Shown: positions 1-6,707 of the stretch, one piece after another
Layout of the letters: every line of letters begins with the position of its first letter
Numbering within the stretch: position 1 is the first letter of the stretch
Assembly: GCA_009920585.1 (NCBI GenBank)
Contig: RFZT01000014.1
Span: 1 to 20,378 of the forward strand
Length of the DNA stretch: 20,378 nucleotides
DNA from: a bacterium
GTDB lineage: Bacteria; Verrucomicrobiota; Verrucomicrobiia; Chthoniobacterales; Terrimicrobiaceae
Reading direction: 5' to 3'
Translations under genes and position numbers: made by a program
The notes under the pieces: model-generated
Told to the model about the DNA's origin: nothing
What the model saw: the letters and a program-made list of their open reading frames with translations, nothing else
Database searches by the model: none

Positions 1-96
1 CACGCCAAGTGCCACGCCAAGTGCCACGCCAAGTGCCACGCCAAGTGCCACGCCAAGTGCCACGCCAAGTGCCACGCCAAGTGCCACGCCAAGTGC
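1..96. repeat. 12-bp tandem repeat, eight perfect copies
   Basis: Eight uninterrupted identical copies of CACGCCAAGTGC fill the left edge of the window, and the array probably continues beyond it. Copy eight is followed by CACC and then unrelated sequence. The unit is a multiple of three and has no stop in any of the six frames, so it could extend a reading frame. In plus frame 2 it reads Thr-Pro-Ser-Ala repeatedly and stops at TAA 101-103, which would suit a low-complexity C-terminal tail of a gene lying mostly outside the window. In plus frame 1 it reads His-Ala-Lys-Cys up to TAG 142-144. The sequence does not show whether either is translated. There are no unique spacers, so it is not a CRISPR array. 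Confidence 0.95.
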
Positions 97-140
97 CACC
101 TAAAGAACCTGTCTGGTTGCCTTAAGGGGCTCCCTCCCTT

Positions 141-557
141 TTAGCTCTTGAATGGATCGACCACCCTGACTCCGTCGAAATTCTGACCGTGATTGAAGTC
201 TTCGGAATAAAGGGTGGTGCAACCGAGTTCCTGAGCTGCCGCAATGATCGTTGCGTCCCAGTGAGAGACCTGAAACCTGCGCCGGACTCGCACTGCGGCG
301 ATAATCAACTCGAGTGTGACCGGCAAGACTATCGATGTCGAAGTGAGTTCCAGCATGGCTTCAATGTTCGCCTCACTGATTCCAAGTTGTTTCTTTCTCA
401 GCGCGTTGGCGATGTATTCCTGCAAGACTTGGGCGGACAACGCAAATGGAGCCTCAATCATCAACGCTTGAGCTCGATCTCTTTTCGCCTTGTCCTCTAC
501 CGCATTGGAACTCGCGTAGAGCAGCACATTGGCGTCCAAGAACGCCTCAGCGCTCAT
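141..557 (-). CDS. vapC: PIN-domain ribonuclease toxin (VapC type)
   Basis: A 138-residue single-domain PIN protein, the usual length for a VapC toxin: a Mg2+-dependent RNase that cleaves cellular RNA when its antitoxin is lost. The acidic metal-binding residues are visible: D8 in FLDANVLLY, E47 in QVLQEYIANA, D101 in SHWDATIIAAA, and the E119-D120 pair in YSEDFNHGQ. The start ATG lies inside the last codons of the upstream antitoxin gene (11-nt overlap), so the two are probably translationally coupled. All catalytic residues are present, so the toxin looks intact. A degenerate copy of its first 110 bp lies at 15958-16067. The RNA target cannot be told from sequence. Confidence 0.88.
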   Translation of the reverse strand: MSAEAFLDANVLLYASSNAVEDKAKRDRAQALMIEAPFALSAQVLQEYIANALRKKQLGISEANIEAMLELTSTSIVLPVTLELIIAAVRVRRRFQVSHWDATIIAAAQELGCTTLYSEDFNHGQNFDGVRVVDPFKS

Positions 558-786
558 AGATTTCCTCTCGCTTGAGAGGTTTCATCGGTTCCGAATTGGA
601 GGCCTGCATCGCCTTGAGCAAACGCTTCACGGTCGCTTGGCGCTCCTTTTCCGCGTCTTTCGCCGGGGTGCGAAACCACAATTGTAATGCTTGAACCATG
701 ATCTCCTTCAGCGTGGTACCACGCTCGGCCGACATCACCTTGGCCCGCTGGAAAAGTTCATCAGGCAGTTCGATCGTCGTTTTCAT
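547..786 (-). CDS. vapB: Ribbon-helix-helix antitoxin (VapB type)
   Basis: A 79-residue protein starting MKTTIELPDELFQRAK. An N-terminal beta strand (TTIEL) followed by two helices is the ribbon-helix-helix pattern of VapB/CopG-like antitoxins, which bind the promoter as dimers. The charged C-terminal half (about residues 40-79, rich in K, E and R) is the expected toxin-wrapping tail. It is the first gene of the pair, and its stop codon overlaps the vapC start. As in other modules of this kind it probably autorepresses; a short inverted repeat lies just before its ATG. No well-spaced Shine-Dalgarno is present, because the GGAG is only one base from the ATG. Confidence 0.8.
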   Translation of the reverse strand: MKTTIELPDELFQRAKVMSAERGTTLKEIMVQALQLWFRTPAKDAEKERQATVKRLLKAMQASNSEPMKPLKREEIYER

Positions 787-789
787 ACT

Positions 790-801
790 CCATAAATATG
801 G
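790..801. promoter_or_regulatory. Possible antitoxin operator, small inverted repeat
   Basis: CCATA-AA-TATGG is a 5-bp inverted repeat with a 2-bp centre, three bases upstream of the antitoxin ATG at 784-786. Ribbon-helix-helix antitoxins bind such short palindromes over their own promoter. The position is suggestive but the repeat is short, so this is an inference. Confidence 0.3.
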
Positions 802-914
802 TAATACGGGCTATTTCGCAAGCAGGAATTTTTTATAGACCATGGAATACCTCTCGCTAGTTCTCAGCTCTTGCTCGGATGTCAATAATCAATGCCTGAC
901 CCCTATAGCTATCG

Positions 915-1037
915 CTAGTGAGAAAAAATCTCCTCTGCTGGGAGCTCCAGCTTAAGGGCGCCAAGGAGCCGATTCAAATCAGCAACTTGGAGAGCAAACG
1001 CCTCCGGGCCGTGCTGTAAAAAAGTAGAATTAACCAT
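915..1037 (-). CDS. Possible 40-residue protein or gene remnant, unknown
   Basis: An ATG-to-TAG frame of 40 codons whose product (MVNSTFLQHGPEAFALQVAD..., ending ELPAEEIFSH) has balanced, protein-like composition with an amphipathic helical middle (FALQVADLNRLLGALKLEL). A stop codon directly precedes the ATG in frame, so it cannot extend upstream. A GGGGAGG sequence lies about 13 bases before the ATG, further than a typical ribosome binding site. I do not recognise the family. It may be a small gene, the C-terminal scrap of a larger lost gene that happens to have an ATG, or chance. Confidence 0.3.
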   Translation of the reverse strand: MVNSTFLQHGPEAFALQVADLNRLLGALKLELPAEEIFSH

Positions 1038-1136
1038 TTAAAAAGGGTTGCCTCCCCATGACTCTTTGGTTGGCATGAATATGAATGAAAATTAAATTTC
1101 TGCACTGGGGCTATTCAATTAGGGGTAAGCGTTTTT

Positions 1137-1354
1137 AACCCTAATCCGGCGGAATTAACCACAACCGACCAAAGGGAGATAGATTGCCGAAGGCAACTCC
1201 GGAGGAGTGAACACAGTGAATCAAAGGACACAGAGAGCACTGAGGGTGAATGAATTAGAGCGAATCCAATTGGATCGTTTTGTGGGGTTCGCCGCTTTCG
1301 GAAACCGCTCTTGTTAATCCTGTAAATCCTGTCTAAAAAGCTGTTTTCGGGTTT
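1137..1354 (-). repeat. Intergenic repeat, copy A (behind the PEP-CTERM gene)
   Basis: Read on the minus strand, this begins AACCCGAAAACAGCTTTTTA about 14 bases after the stop of the upstream gene. It continues with a GACAGGAT/AACAGGAT-type stretch, a CTCTGTG-type stretch, a short hairpin TTGCC-TTC-GGCAA (1184-1196), then TCTATCTC and TTGTGGTTAA. The same blocks in the same order occur on the plus strand at 4327-4576. Order, spacing and similarity at DNA level, with no conserved protein frame, point to a non-coding interspersed repeat. Confidence 0.7.
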
Positions 1355-1368
1355 AAAGCGATTAAAAG

Positions 1369-2670
1369 TCAATTCAGACTCCTTTCGCTCGGAACCTTCA
1401 AACGAAACCCGACTCTAACCAAATGCGTCATCCCGCCCAGCAATAGGAGTATTGCAACGACGATGCTCTGGGCTTCTGGGATTGTCGTAATTTCCCCGTC
1501 ATTAGATATGAAAGCGTTGCCTATGAATCCATTTCCAAAGTCGCTGTAGAAAGAAATTTGTCGCAACTGAGTTTCGCTAAGACCTTGTGAGTCGGAGCCG
1601 AAGTAGATGTGGTTTTCTCCGCTGGAATCCCAGTTCCAGATCGAGAGGCTGGTATTTTTGGCCCAGCCCTGCTTTATGTAGCTGGAAGCGAAATACAAGA
1701 AATTGTTTGATCCTTGGAGTTCCCGCACATCAATCACGGAGTTTCCTGTAAGAGTCAGAGCGCCAACATACTCAGTGATGTCTTTGCCAATCATCTCGAG
1801 TTTGGCGTTACCCATCAGGATATCGGCCTTGTCGTTGAGAGTGTCGGATGCCCCGACAAGCAGCGAGCCGCCCTGCAGATCGATGACCTTAGTTGCGCCG
1901 AGGGCGTTTGTTGCGTTGACTTTGAGCGTACCGGATTTGACCGTTGTCACCCCAGTGTAGGTATTGCTCGCGCCGAAAATGAGCGTGCCTTCTCCCGTCT
2001 TGGTAAGGGATTTATCACCTGTGACGACTACTGAAATATCGAGAGTTGCTTCGGCGTTGAGGACATTAAAGTTCCCGTCCGCATCCAGTTGGATTTGGAG
2101 TTCTCCGTTGCCTTTGATTGCCTCAGATTTCAGTGTGCTCGATTTGGCATTCTCTCCCATGAGCAAGAGGTCCCTGTCCGCATCCATTTGGATTTGGAGC
2201 TCTCCGTTGCCTTTGACTGCCTCAAATTTCAGCGTGCTCGATTTGGCATTCTCTCCCATGAGCAAGAGGTCCCCTTTTGAGCCGCCTGCTTTAATGGTTG
2301 CCTCGCCTAGGCCTTCTCCAGAGAGAGTGAGATATCGAGTAATGCCATTCGCTTTCATTGAAATACTTGAGCTGGTGTTGTTATTCCACACGATGTTACC
2401 AAAGTTGAGCGACTCCGTGCTGAAGATATCGCTTTTAACGACATCAAAAATGGCCTCGTCACGCGATGTCGGTATCACTTGCTCGGACCAACTTTTTTTG
2501 TCATCAAGGTCTCCTGATCCATTGTAAATAACTGTTGCGGAGCGTGCTGAATGAGGCATCCAGAAGGATAATACTGCCGCTGCGCCAACCAGTAGATGGA
2601 TTAAAACACGGCGTTTCGCAAGGTTCGGCCTTTCCTCGTTCAGGGAGGAAGCAGAATAAAATATTTTCAT
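1369..2670 (-). CDS. Secreted beta-strand repeat protein with PEP-CTERM-like tail
   Basis: An exported surface protein. I prefer the ATG at 2670 (433 residues), because the signal peptide then fits: a basic LAKRR stretch, a hydrophobic LIHLLVGAAAVLSFWM core and a likely cut after ARSA. In-frame ATGs at 2709 and 2727 would add 13 or 19 residues. The middle holds one clear autotransporter-associated beta-strand repeat, LTKTGEGTLIFGASNTYTG plus TTVKSGTLKV, preceded by a 33-residue tandem duplication. The C-terminus is IPEAQ, a hydrophobic helix (SIVVAILLLLGGM) and basic residues (R438, R442, K444 in the longest frame), the layout of a PEP-CTERM sorting signal handled by an exosortase. The motif is PEA rather than PEP, and no autotransporter barrel is present. 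Its role is unknown, perhaps in envelope or matrix. Confidence 0.75.
   Translation of the reverse strand: MKIFYSASSLNEERPNLAKRRVLIHLLVGAAAVLSFWMPHSARSATVIYNGSGDLDDKKSWSEQVIPTSRDEAIFDVVKSDIFSTESLNFGNIVWNNNTSSSISMKANGITRYLTLSGEGLGEATIKAGGSKGDLLLMGENAKSSTLKFEAVKGNGELQIQMDADRDLLLMGENAKSSTLKSEAIKGNGELQIQLDADGNFNVLNAEATLDISVVVTGDKSLTKTGEGTLIFGASNTYTGVTTVKSGTLKVNATNALGATKVIDLQGGSLLVGASDTLNDKADILMGNAKLEMIGKDITEYVGALTLTGNSVIDVRELQGSNNFLYFASSYIKQGWAKNTSLSIWNWDSSGENHIYFGSDSQGLSETQLRQISFYSDFGNGFIGNAFISNDGEITTIPEAQSIVVAILLLLGGMTHLVRVGFRLKVPSERSLN
2077..2274. repeat. 99-bp tandem duplication inside the PEP-CTERM gene
   Basis: Two adjacent copies, offset by exactly 99 bases (33 codons), encode (G/R)DLLLMGENAKSSTLK, then a few variable residues and KGNGELQIQ(M/L)DAD. 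The copies differ by only a few bases, so the duplication is recent. The reading frame is kept. Confidence 0.92.
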
Positions 2671-3042
2671 GTGGCTTGGAAACTCGCCTCTCGCATCGAG
2701 GTGTGCCATGGGGAGACCACCGCACATGAGTGGGCAGTCTCAAAACCCTGGATATGCGTTAGCTTTTGACTCTGTGAGGAAAGTCGAGCGTTCAACTTGG
2801 TTGGGAACGAAAAGGGGCACCATACTTCCCTCTCGCCCCCCAGATCCCAGCTCCTCCAGAATCATGCAAAAAACTCCTTATACCATTGTCTCTTTGAAAT
2901 TAGACTTTGCAGCGCAAAAGAAAGGGGGAATGGCCGTCTCGGCCGTGTGGACACTGGCCTACTTGCTCGCACCCTGCCCAGCGGAACCAAGGAGCACGCC
3001 AACACACACGGGCGATGACGCCCTGTGCCCCTCTCCTAAAAT

Positions 3043-3063
3043 CCAAAAGCATGCTGCTTTTGG
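3043..3063. other. Perfect 9-bp hairpin
   Basis: CCAAAAGCA-TGC-TGCTTTTGG: nine base pairs and a three-base loop. There is no T-run on either side, so it is a poor intrinsic terminator. It could be a transcription-factor site or a structured leader. It lies about 130 bases upstream of the proposed hydrolase promoter. Confidence 0.5.
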
Positions 3064-3170
3064 TATTACAAGACCTTTAGGATCCTCTGCAAGAATCCAT
3101 TTCTTAATGGCTTAGAAGTACGTGCATTCGTCGCAGACACCGAATTTTTCGCAGCGTTGCCGTAACAATA

Positions 3171-3198
3171 TTGACTTTGCATCACTAATCTGTAAGAT
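3171..3198 (+). promoter_or_regulatory. Putative sigma-70-like promoter of the serine hydrolase
   Basis: TTGACT (3171-3176), a 16-base spacer and TAAGAT (3193-3198), followed 27 bases later by the hydrolase ATG at 3226. The -35 matches consensus at five of six positions and the -10 at four of six. This is seen by eye only. Confidence 0.4.
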
Positions 3199-3225
3199 AA
3201 ACTCCACAATGTCTTTATTCGCTCC

Positions 3226-4327
3226 ATGAAAGAAGTTGAGGTTCGGTTTAGAGAAAATTTTTCCGCTGGTCGTGATTCAGGGAGCGGGTTGTGTGTCTTT
3301 GATGGCGAGAAGAAATTGATTTCGCTTTACGGAGGTTTTCTCGATGCCGAGTGCTTGCGGCCATGGAGGGAGGACACGCTTGTAGGGATGGGGTCTGGAA
3401 CGAAGGGCGTTGTCGTGGCCTGCGTCCTCCATGCGATGCAAGAGGCCGGGGCGGATCTTGATTCAATTATTTCAGATTTTTGGCCGGAATTCGCCCAAGG
3501 CGGCAAGCGTGCGATGACGCTTGGGCAGCTGCTATCCCACCGAGCAGGGCTTTGTGCAGCGAATGACATTACGCTTCAATTATCTGATAAGAAAGAAATT
3601 GTGCACTCTATTGAAAAACAGCGCCCGCTACTACCTTCCGATGCAGGGTCTGCATATAGCCCCCAACTTTTTGCTTATGCCTTGGAAGAAATACTGCGCC
3701 GTCTGACTGGCGGCGAGACTCTCGGTGACTACTGGCGCCGGGTTTTTGGCGATCCACTCGGAATCGAGCTGTGGATCGGTCTTCCCGAATCTTGAAGATT
3801 CTGATGTGCTTTTTGCGCGAGCCTTTGCGGATCCGGATTCGCTGGTTCATAGAGCATTCACCAGGCCCGCCAACCTCCCAGGAGGGCTCGCCGAATGGAA
3901 TACGCCTCGTATTTGGGCTGCCACCTTCCCCTCTGTCGGAGGCATAGCCTCTGCGGAGGGATTAGCAAAATTTTACGCCATGCTGGCTAATGGGGGCACA
4001 CAGAACGGCAGCACTTTCTTCAAAAGGCAAACCCTCGATTGGATGTCCACAAGGTTGACGCAGGGGTTCGACCACATTCTACAATGTGATATGGCATTCT
4101 CGGCCGGTTTCATGATGGATCCGCTGGATGACAATGGTCAAAAATCGCGTTTTCTATTTGGGACATCGGCGTCCGCTTTCGGCCACATCGGCTTGGGTGG
4201 CAGCCTTGGTTTTGCTGATCCAGAAAGAGGAATCGGGTTTGCCTATTTGATGAGCCATTGGGAAGCTGGAGTCCTTCCGCGTGAGCGTTGCACCGGTCTG
4301 GTCGATGCGATTTACGAGGCCAACTGA
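3226..4327 (+). pseudogene. Serine hydrolase (class C beta-lactamase/esterase family), frameshifted
   Basis: Two open frames together give a full-length serine hydrolase of about 366 residues. The first (3226-3795) has the nucleophile motif SxxK (S57-G-T-K60 in GMGSGTKGV), the LLSHRAGL block and a Tyr-Ser motif (AYSPQ). The second (frame of 4327, from about 3790) has the C-terminal FGHIGLGGSLGFADPERG block of the third motif. Frame 1 reads WIGLPES then TGA. Dropping one T of the TT at 3792-3793 gives WIGLPESEDSDVLFARAF with no break, so a single-base insertion separates the halves. Known relatives are penicillin-binding-protein-like esterases and peptidases, often of unknown substrate. It may be a real pseudogene or a sequencing error; the rest is well preserved. 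Confidence 0.8.
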
Positions 4328-4576
4328 ACCCGAAAACGGATTTTTAGACAGGATGACAGGAATAACAGGATATACAGGAGGATCATGGGAATCTTGGAGG
4401 CAATACAAAACATGGAATACTTATCGAATTGCAAGCAACTCACTCTCTGTGCTCTTTGTGTTTTTTGAATCGCTCGCTCGCGCTTGGCTCGCCATTCGGG
4501 CCAACCTTCGGTTGCTCTATCTCAAAGGCCCCGCCTTTTCGATTGTGGTTAAATCTGCTGCATTCAGGCTGAAGTG
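4327..4576 (+). repeat. Intergenic repeat, copy B (behind the serine hydrolase)
   Basis: Begins AACCCGAAAACGGATTTTTA at the last base of the hydrolase stop codon. It then has GACAGGATGACAGGAATAAC, a CTCTCTGTGCTCTTTGTG stretch, the hairpin CAACC-TTC-GGTTG (4502-4514), CTCTATCTC and ATTGTGGTTAA. These blocks match copy A at 1137-1354 in order and orientation relative to the preceding gene. A 98-codon open frame through it is not considered a gene. It fills most of the 258 bp between the hydrolase and the convergent thioester reductase gene. Confidence 0.7.
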
Positions 4577-4585
4577 AGCAAGGCT

Positions 4586-5707
4586 TCAAACCTTGGCGAT
4601 AGATTCCATGTAACGCCTCAGATAGGCTGATCGACCTTGAGGAAAAGCAGGGGCTTCGCCAAGATAGGGCGTGAGGTTATTTGTATCAAAATGAAGTCGA
4701 TGGATATTCGATCGGAATTGCAAAAGCGATGGGTCTTTAGCCAAAAAGGCGACAATGGGAAAAAGCGCACGCTGGGTCAAAGCGCATTTTTTGATATGTT
4801 GATACCATTCGAGGGCAGGCAGATGCTCCAGATTGTGAACATAATTGCTTGCGGCTTCGCAGATTTCAGACCAGGAAAATGGCGCGAAGGGCGTGAGATG
4901 AAAAATGTAGGGGTTAGCTTGGGAATGCAGAGAAATTCGGACAACGAGATCGGCGCAAATATCGACCGGCAGGCAAGTCAGACTAAAATCCAGTTCCGGC
5001 GCCAACGAGGTGAAAAGCATGGCCTTCAAGATAAGATCCATATATCCATTCGGATTGCATATCCCAGAGGATGCTGCCCCCGAAATATATGGCAAGCGGA
5101 GGATTTGGACGGGAGCGCCGGAAGCTCGCGCTTCATTGCACAGAAACTCAGCCATCCACTTTGATTTTGCATATCCGCTCCGGAATATTGGCTCCGTGCG
5201 GCGAAGAGGCTCCTCGAAGACCTCCTGCTCTTCACGATACGAAGCCTCATTGAAGACCGAGTAGGATGAGAGGTGCGTTACGGGAATACGCCTCTCCCCA
5301 TTTGCGAACTCCAGCACCCTGCCGAGGCCGCCCTCATTCACTGCTTTAAGTTGTTCGTATTCGCGAAGCAGCGAGACATCAGCTGCGGCATGAATGATCA
5401 GATCGATTTCTTGTTTAAGGCTATCATAATCAGCATCACTCATCCCGAATAGATGTTGAGAGAGATCTCCCAAGACGATGCTGACCCTGCTCCAGTCCAC
5501 GGAAAGATGGTGTCTCTCTAAGTTGGCAGCGATTTTTTGAGTCGCCTCGGGGATTGAACCCCCAAGCACTAGGCACATGACTCGCGCGTCCGTATGGTGC
5601 AGGATGTTTGTGAGGAGATGCGCGCCGATGAAACCAGTCGCCCCGGTCAAAAGGATATTTTTTATTCCGGAGGAGGAATCAGATGGAGCATTTTGGCTAT
5701 GACTCAT
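4586..5707 (-). CDS. Stand-alone thioester reductase (NAD(P)H-dependent)
   Basis: A 373-residue short-chain-dehydrogenase-like protein of the thioester reductase/male-sterility type, the domain that releases carrier-bound chains from NRPS, PKS and carboxylic acid reductases as aldehyde or alcohol. Visible features are the nucleotide-binding loop G22-A-T-G25-F-I-G28, HAAADV at 106-111, the catalytic Ser in LSSYS (147-148) and the Y179-x3-K183 pair in YAKSKW. It is normally the C-terminal domain of a megasynthase; here it is a separate gene, third in the operon. Its ATG overlaps the sulfotransferase stop by 11 nt and has no ribosome binding site, so coupled translation is likely. The carrier it unloads is probably the ACP of the 6707-10114 protein. 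Whether it makes two- or four-electron reductions cannot be told. Confidence 0.87.
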   Translation of the reverse strand: MSHSQNAPSDSSSGIKNILLTGATGFIGAHLLTNILHHTDARVMCLVLGGSIPEATQKIAANLERHHLSVDWSRVSIVLGDLSQHLFGMSDADYDSLKQEIDLIIHAAADVSLLREYEQLKAVNEGGLGRVLEFANGERRIPVTHLSSYSVFNEASYREEQEVFEEPLRRTEPIFRSGYAKSKWMAEFLCNEARASGAPVQILRLPYISGAASSGICNPNGYMDLILKAMLFTSLAPELDFSLTCLPVDICADLVVRISLHSQANPYIFHLTPFAPFSWSEICEAASNYVHNLEHLPALEWYQHIKKCALTQRALFPIVAFLAKDPSLLQFRSNIHRLHFDTNNLTPYLGEAPAFPQGRSAYLRRYMESIAKV

Positions 5708-6707
5708 TTGGCATAGTTGAATAGTGTAGGTGATTTAAGTAGGGTTTAATTCGTTCGGCATTGGCTTGATAGATGCGCTCCACTTCGGGTAGGATGGCCG
5801 TTTTTCTGGGTGATGGTCGGGCGTCGAGGCACTCCTCATCGATGGGCAAATCCAGCTTGTGAATGATGCGCCGCAAAACATCCAAGGGGGTTTTGCAGAG
5901 ATCCTCGTAGCGGAGACTTACGATGCGATCAGAAGCGAGCGACTGGATATGATTAATATAAAAATCGTATGCATTGCAGTACTTTTCAAAAAGCAATTGC
6001 AATCCGCGCGGGCTGAGGGTGGACAAATGGATGGCTTGGAGCAGTAGGGGCGAATCAAAAACTGCATCGTAGGCGCGGTCGATTTTGGCCACCCATGGGT
6101 TTTTGCTTTTGATTAAATTTCTCCAGAATAGAATATGCGAGTTGAAGACAGCCAGGGGATGCCTGTGGATAAAGATGAATTGGGAAGCAGGAAAATTTTC
6201 TGAAATACGAATAAAACCATCGTAGAAATCGATCGGGTTCTTTAATATCAAGGGCTTCCGTTCGGGAGACAGGAAGCGTTTTTTGCGGCAGAGAGTCTTT
6301 AAGGGTTCGAAATCAGTGTTCGAAATGGGGGCGGCCTGTTGAACATTGTGATAACGCTTTTCGAGGAAGAAACGTCTTTCGAGGAGGAAACCATATTCCT
6401 CCGCATGGAGAGGGTTGATTTCCATATGGTCGACGCCTCGAGTGGGGCCAAAGCTCTCCATTTCCTCCCTCAGCGATTGGATCACAGCTTCCCTACGACC
6501 GGTTTCTTGGTTGACGATCAATCGATCAAATTCGACCGAATCGTAATAAGAAATGTAGTCAAAAGCTCCCGTATCCACGAGCGCCTGATGCAGGTATGTG
6601 GTTCCCGACCTGTGGGGGCCGAGAAGAAAAATCAATCGGTCTGGAAGAGGACCCAGTTTTCCAAGGTAAGCTTCGTCCGAATTTTCTGAGTGCAGCCCGC
6701 TGGGCAT
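5697..6707 (-). CDS. PAPS-dependent sulfotransferase
   Basis: A 336-residue cytoplasmic sulfotransferase. The 5'-phosphosulfate loop is GPHRSGTT (30-37). LILKNP (153-158) carries the lysine typical of the family. The 3'-phosphate binding segment is HRHPLAVFNS (181-190), and RYEDLCKTP follows near the C-terminus. It transfers sulfate from PAPS to a hydroxyl (or amine). The start ATG shares its A with the upstream TAA stop (TAATG at 6705-6709), so it is translationally coupled to the FAAL-ACP-P450 gene. From context the acceptor is probably a hydroxyl introduced on the carrier-bound chain by the P450, or the alcohol made by the thioester reductase. In curacin-type pathways a sulfotransferase activates a beta-hydroxyl for elimination; that is a precedent for acting on carrier-bound chains, not proof here. 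Confidence 0.88.
   Translation of the reverse strand: MPSGLHSENSDEAYLGKLGPLPDRLIFLLGPHRSGTTYLHQALVDTGAFDYISYYDSVEFDRLIVNQETGRREAVIQSLREEMESFGPTRGVDHMEINPLHAEEYGFLLERRFFLEKRYHNVQQAAPISNTDFEPLKTLCRKKRFLSPERKPLILKNPIDFYDGFIRISENFPASQFIFIHRHPLAVFNSHILFWRNLIKSKNPWVAKIDRAYDAVFDSPLLLQAIHLSTLSPRGLQLLFEKYCNAYDFYINHIQSLASDRIVSLRYEDLCKTPLDVLRRIIHKLDLPIDEECLDARPSPRKTAILPEVERIYQANAERIKPYLNHLHYSTMPNES

Larger units (their letters stand above)
787..1368. other. Intergenic region, 582 bp, no confident gene
   Basis: This stretch separates the toxin-antitoxin pair from the PEP-CTERM gene. It holds the possible operator at 790-801, one possible 40-residue minus-strand ORF (915-1037) and one copy of a diverged intergenic repeat (about 1137-1354). 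A minus-strand 85-codon open frame at 1115-1372 runs through the repeat and is best read as non-coding. No RNA gene was recognised. Confidence 0.6.
2671..3225. other. Divergent intergenic region, about 550 bp
   Basis: This lies between the minus-strand PEP-CTERM gene and the plus-strand serine hydrolase. Several open frames cross it (for example plus 2669-3115), but their translations are rich in Arg, Pro and Ser, without domain-like sequence, so I leave them out. It contains a perfect hairpin at 3043-3063, a smaller one at 3010-3023 (GGGCG-ATGA-CGCCC), and a plausible promoter for the hydrolase at 3171-3198. No other structure was recognised. Confidence 0.5.

Noticed and set aside
1..96. CRISPR array
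   Set aside because: The copies are directly adjacent with no unique spacers, and the unit is only 12 bp.
1115..1372. An 85-codon minus-strand open frame
   Set aside because: It lies in the intergenic repeat shared with 4327-4576; only DNA blocks are conserved, not a protein frame, and it overlaps the PEP-CTERM stop.
2669..3115. A 148-codon plus-strand open frame in the divergent intergenic region
   Set aside because: Its composition is erratic and rich in Arg, Pro and Ser; there is no domain-like pattern, and it begins antisense to the PEP-CTERM signal peptide.
3226..4327. Programmed +1 frameshift in the serine hydrolase
   Set aside because: The slip site would be TCT TGA, without the CTTTGA context and upstream Shine-Dalgarno known from prfB, and such recoding is not known in this family.
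4281..4577. A 98-codon plus-strand open frame
   Set aside because: It starts inside the hydrolase gene and runs through the repeat copy B; there is no family resemblance beyond the repeat itself.
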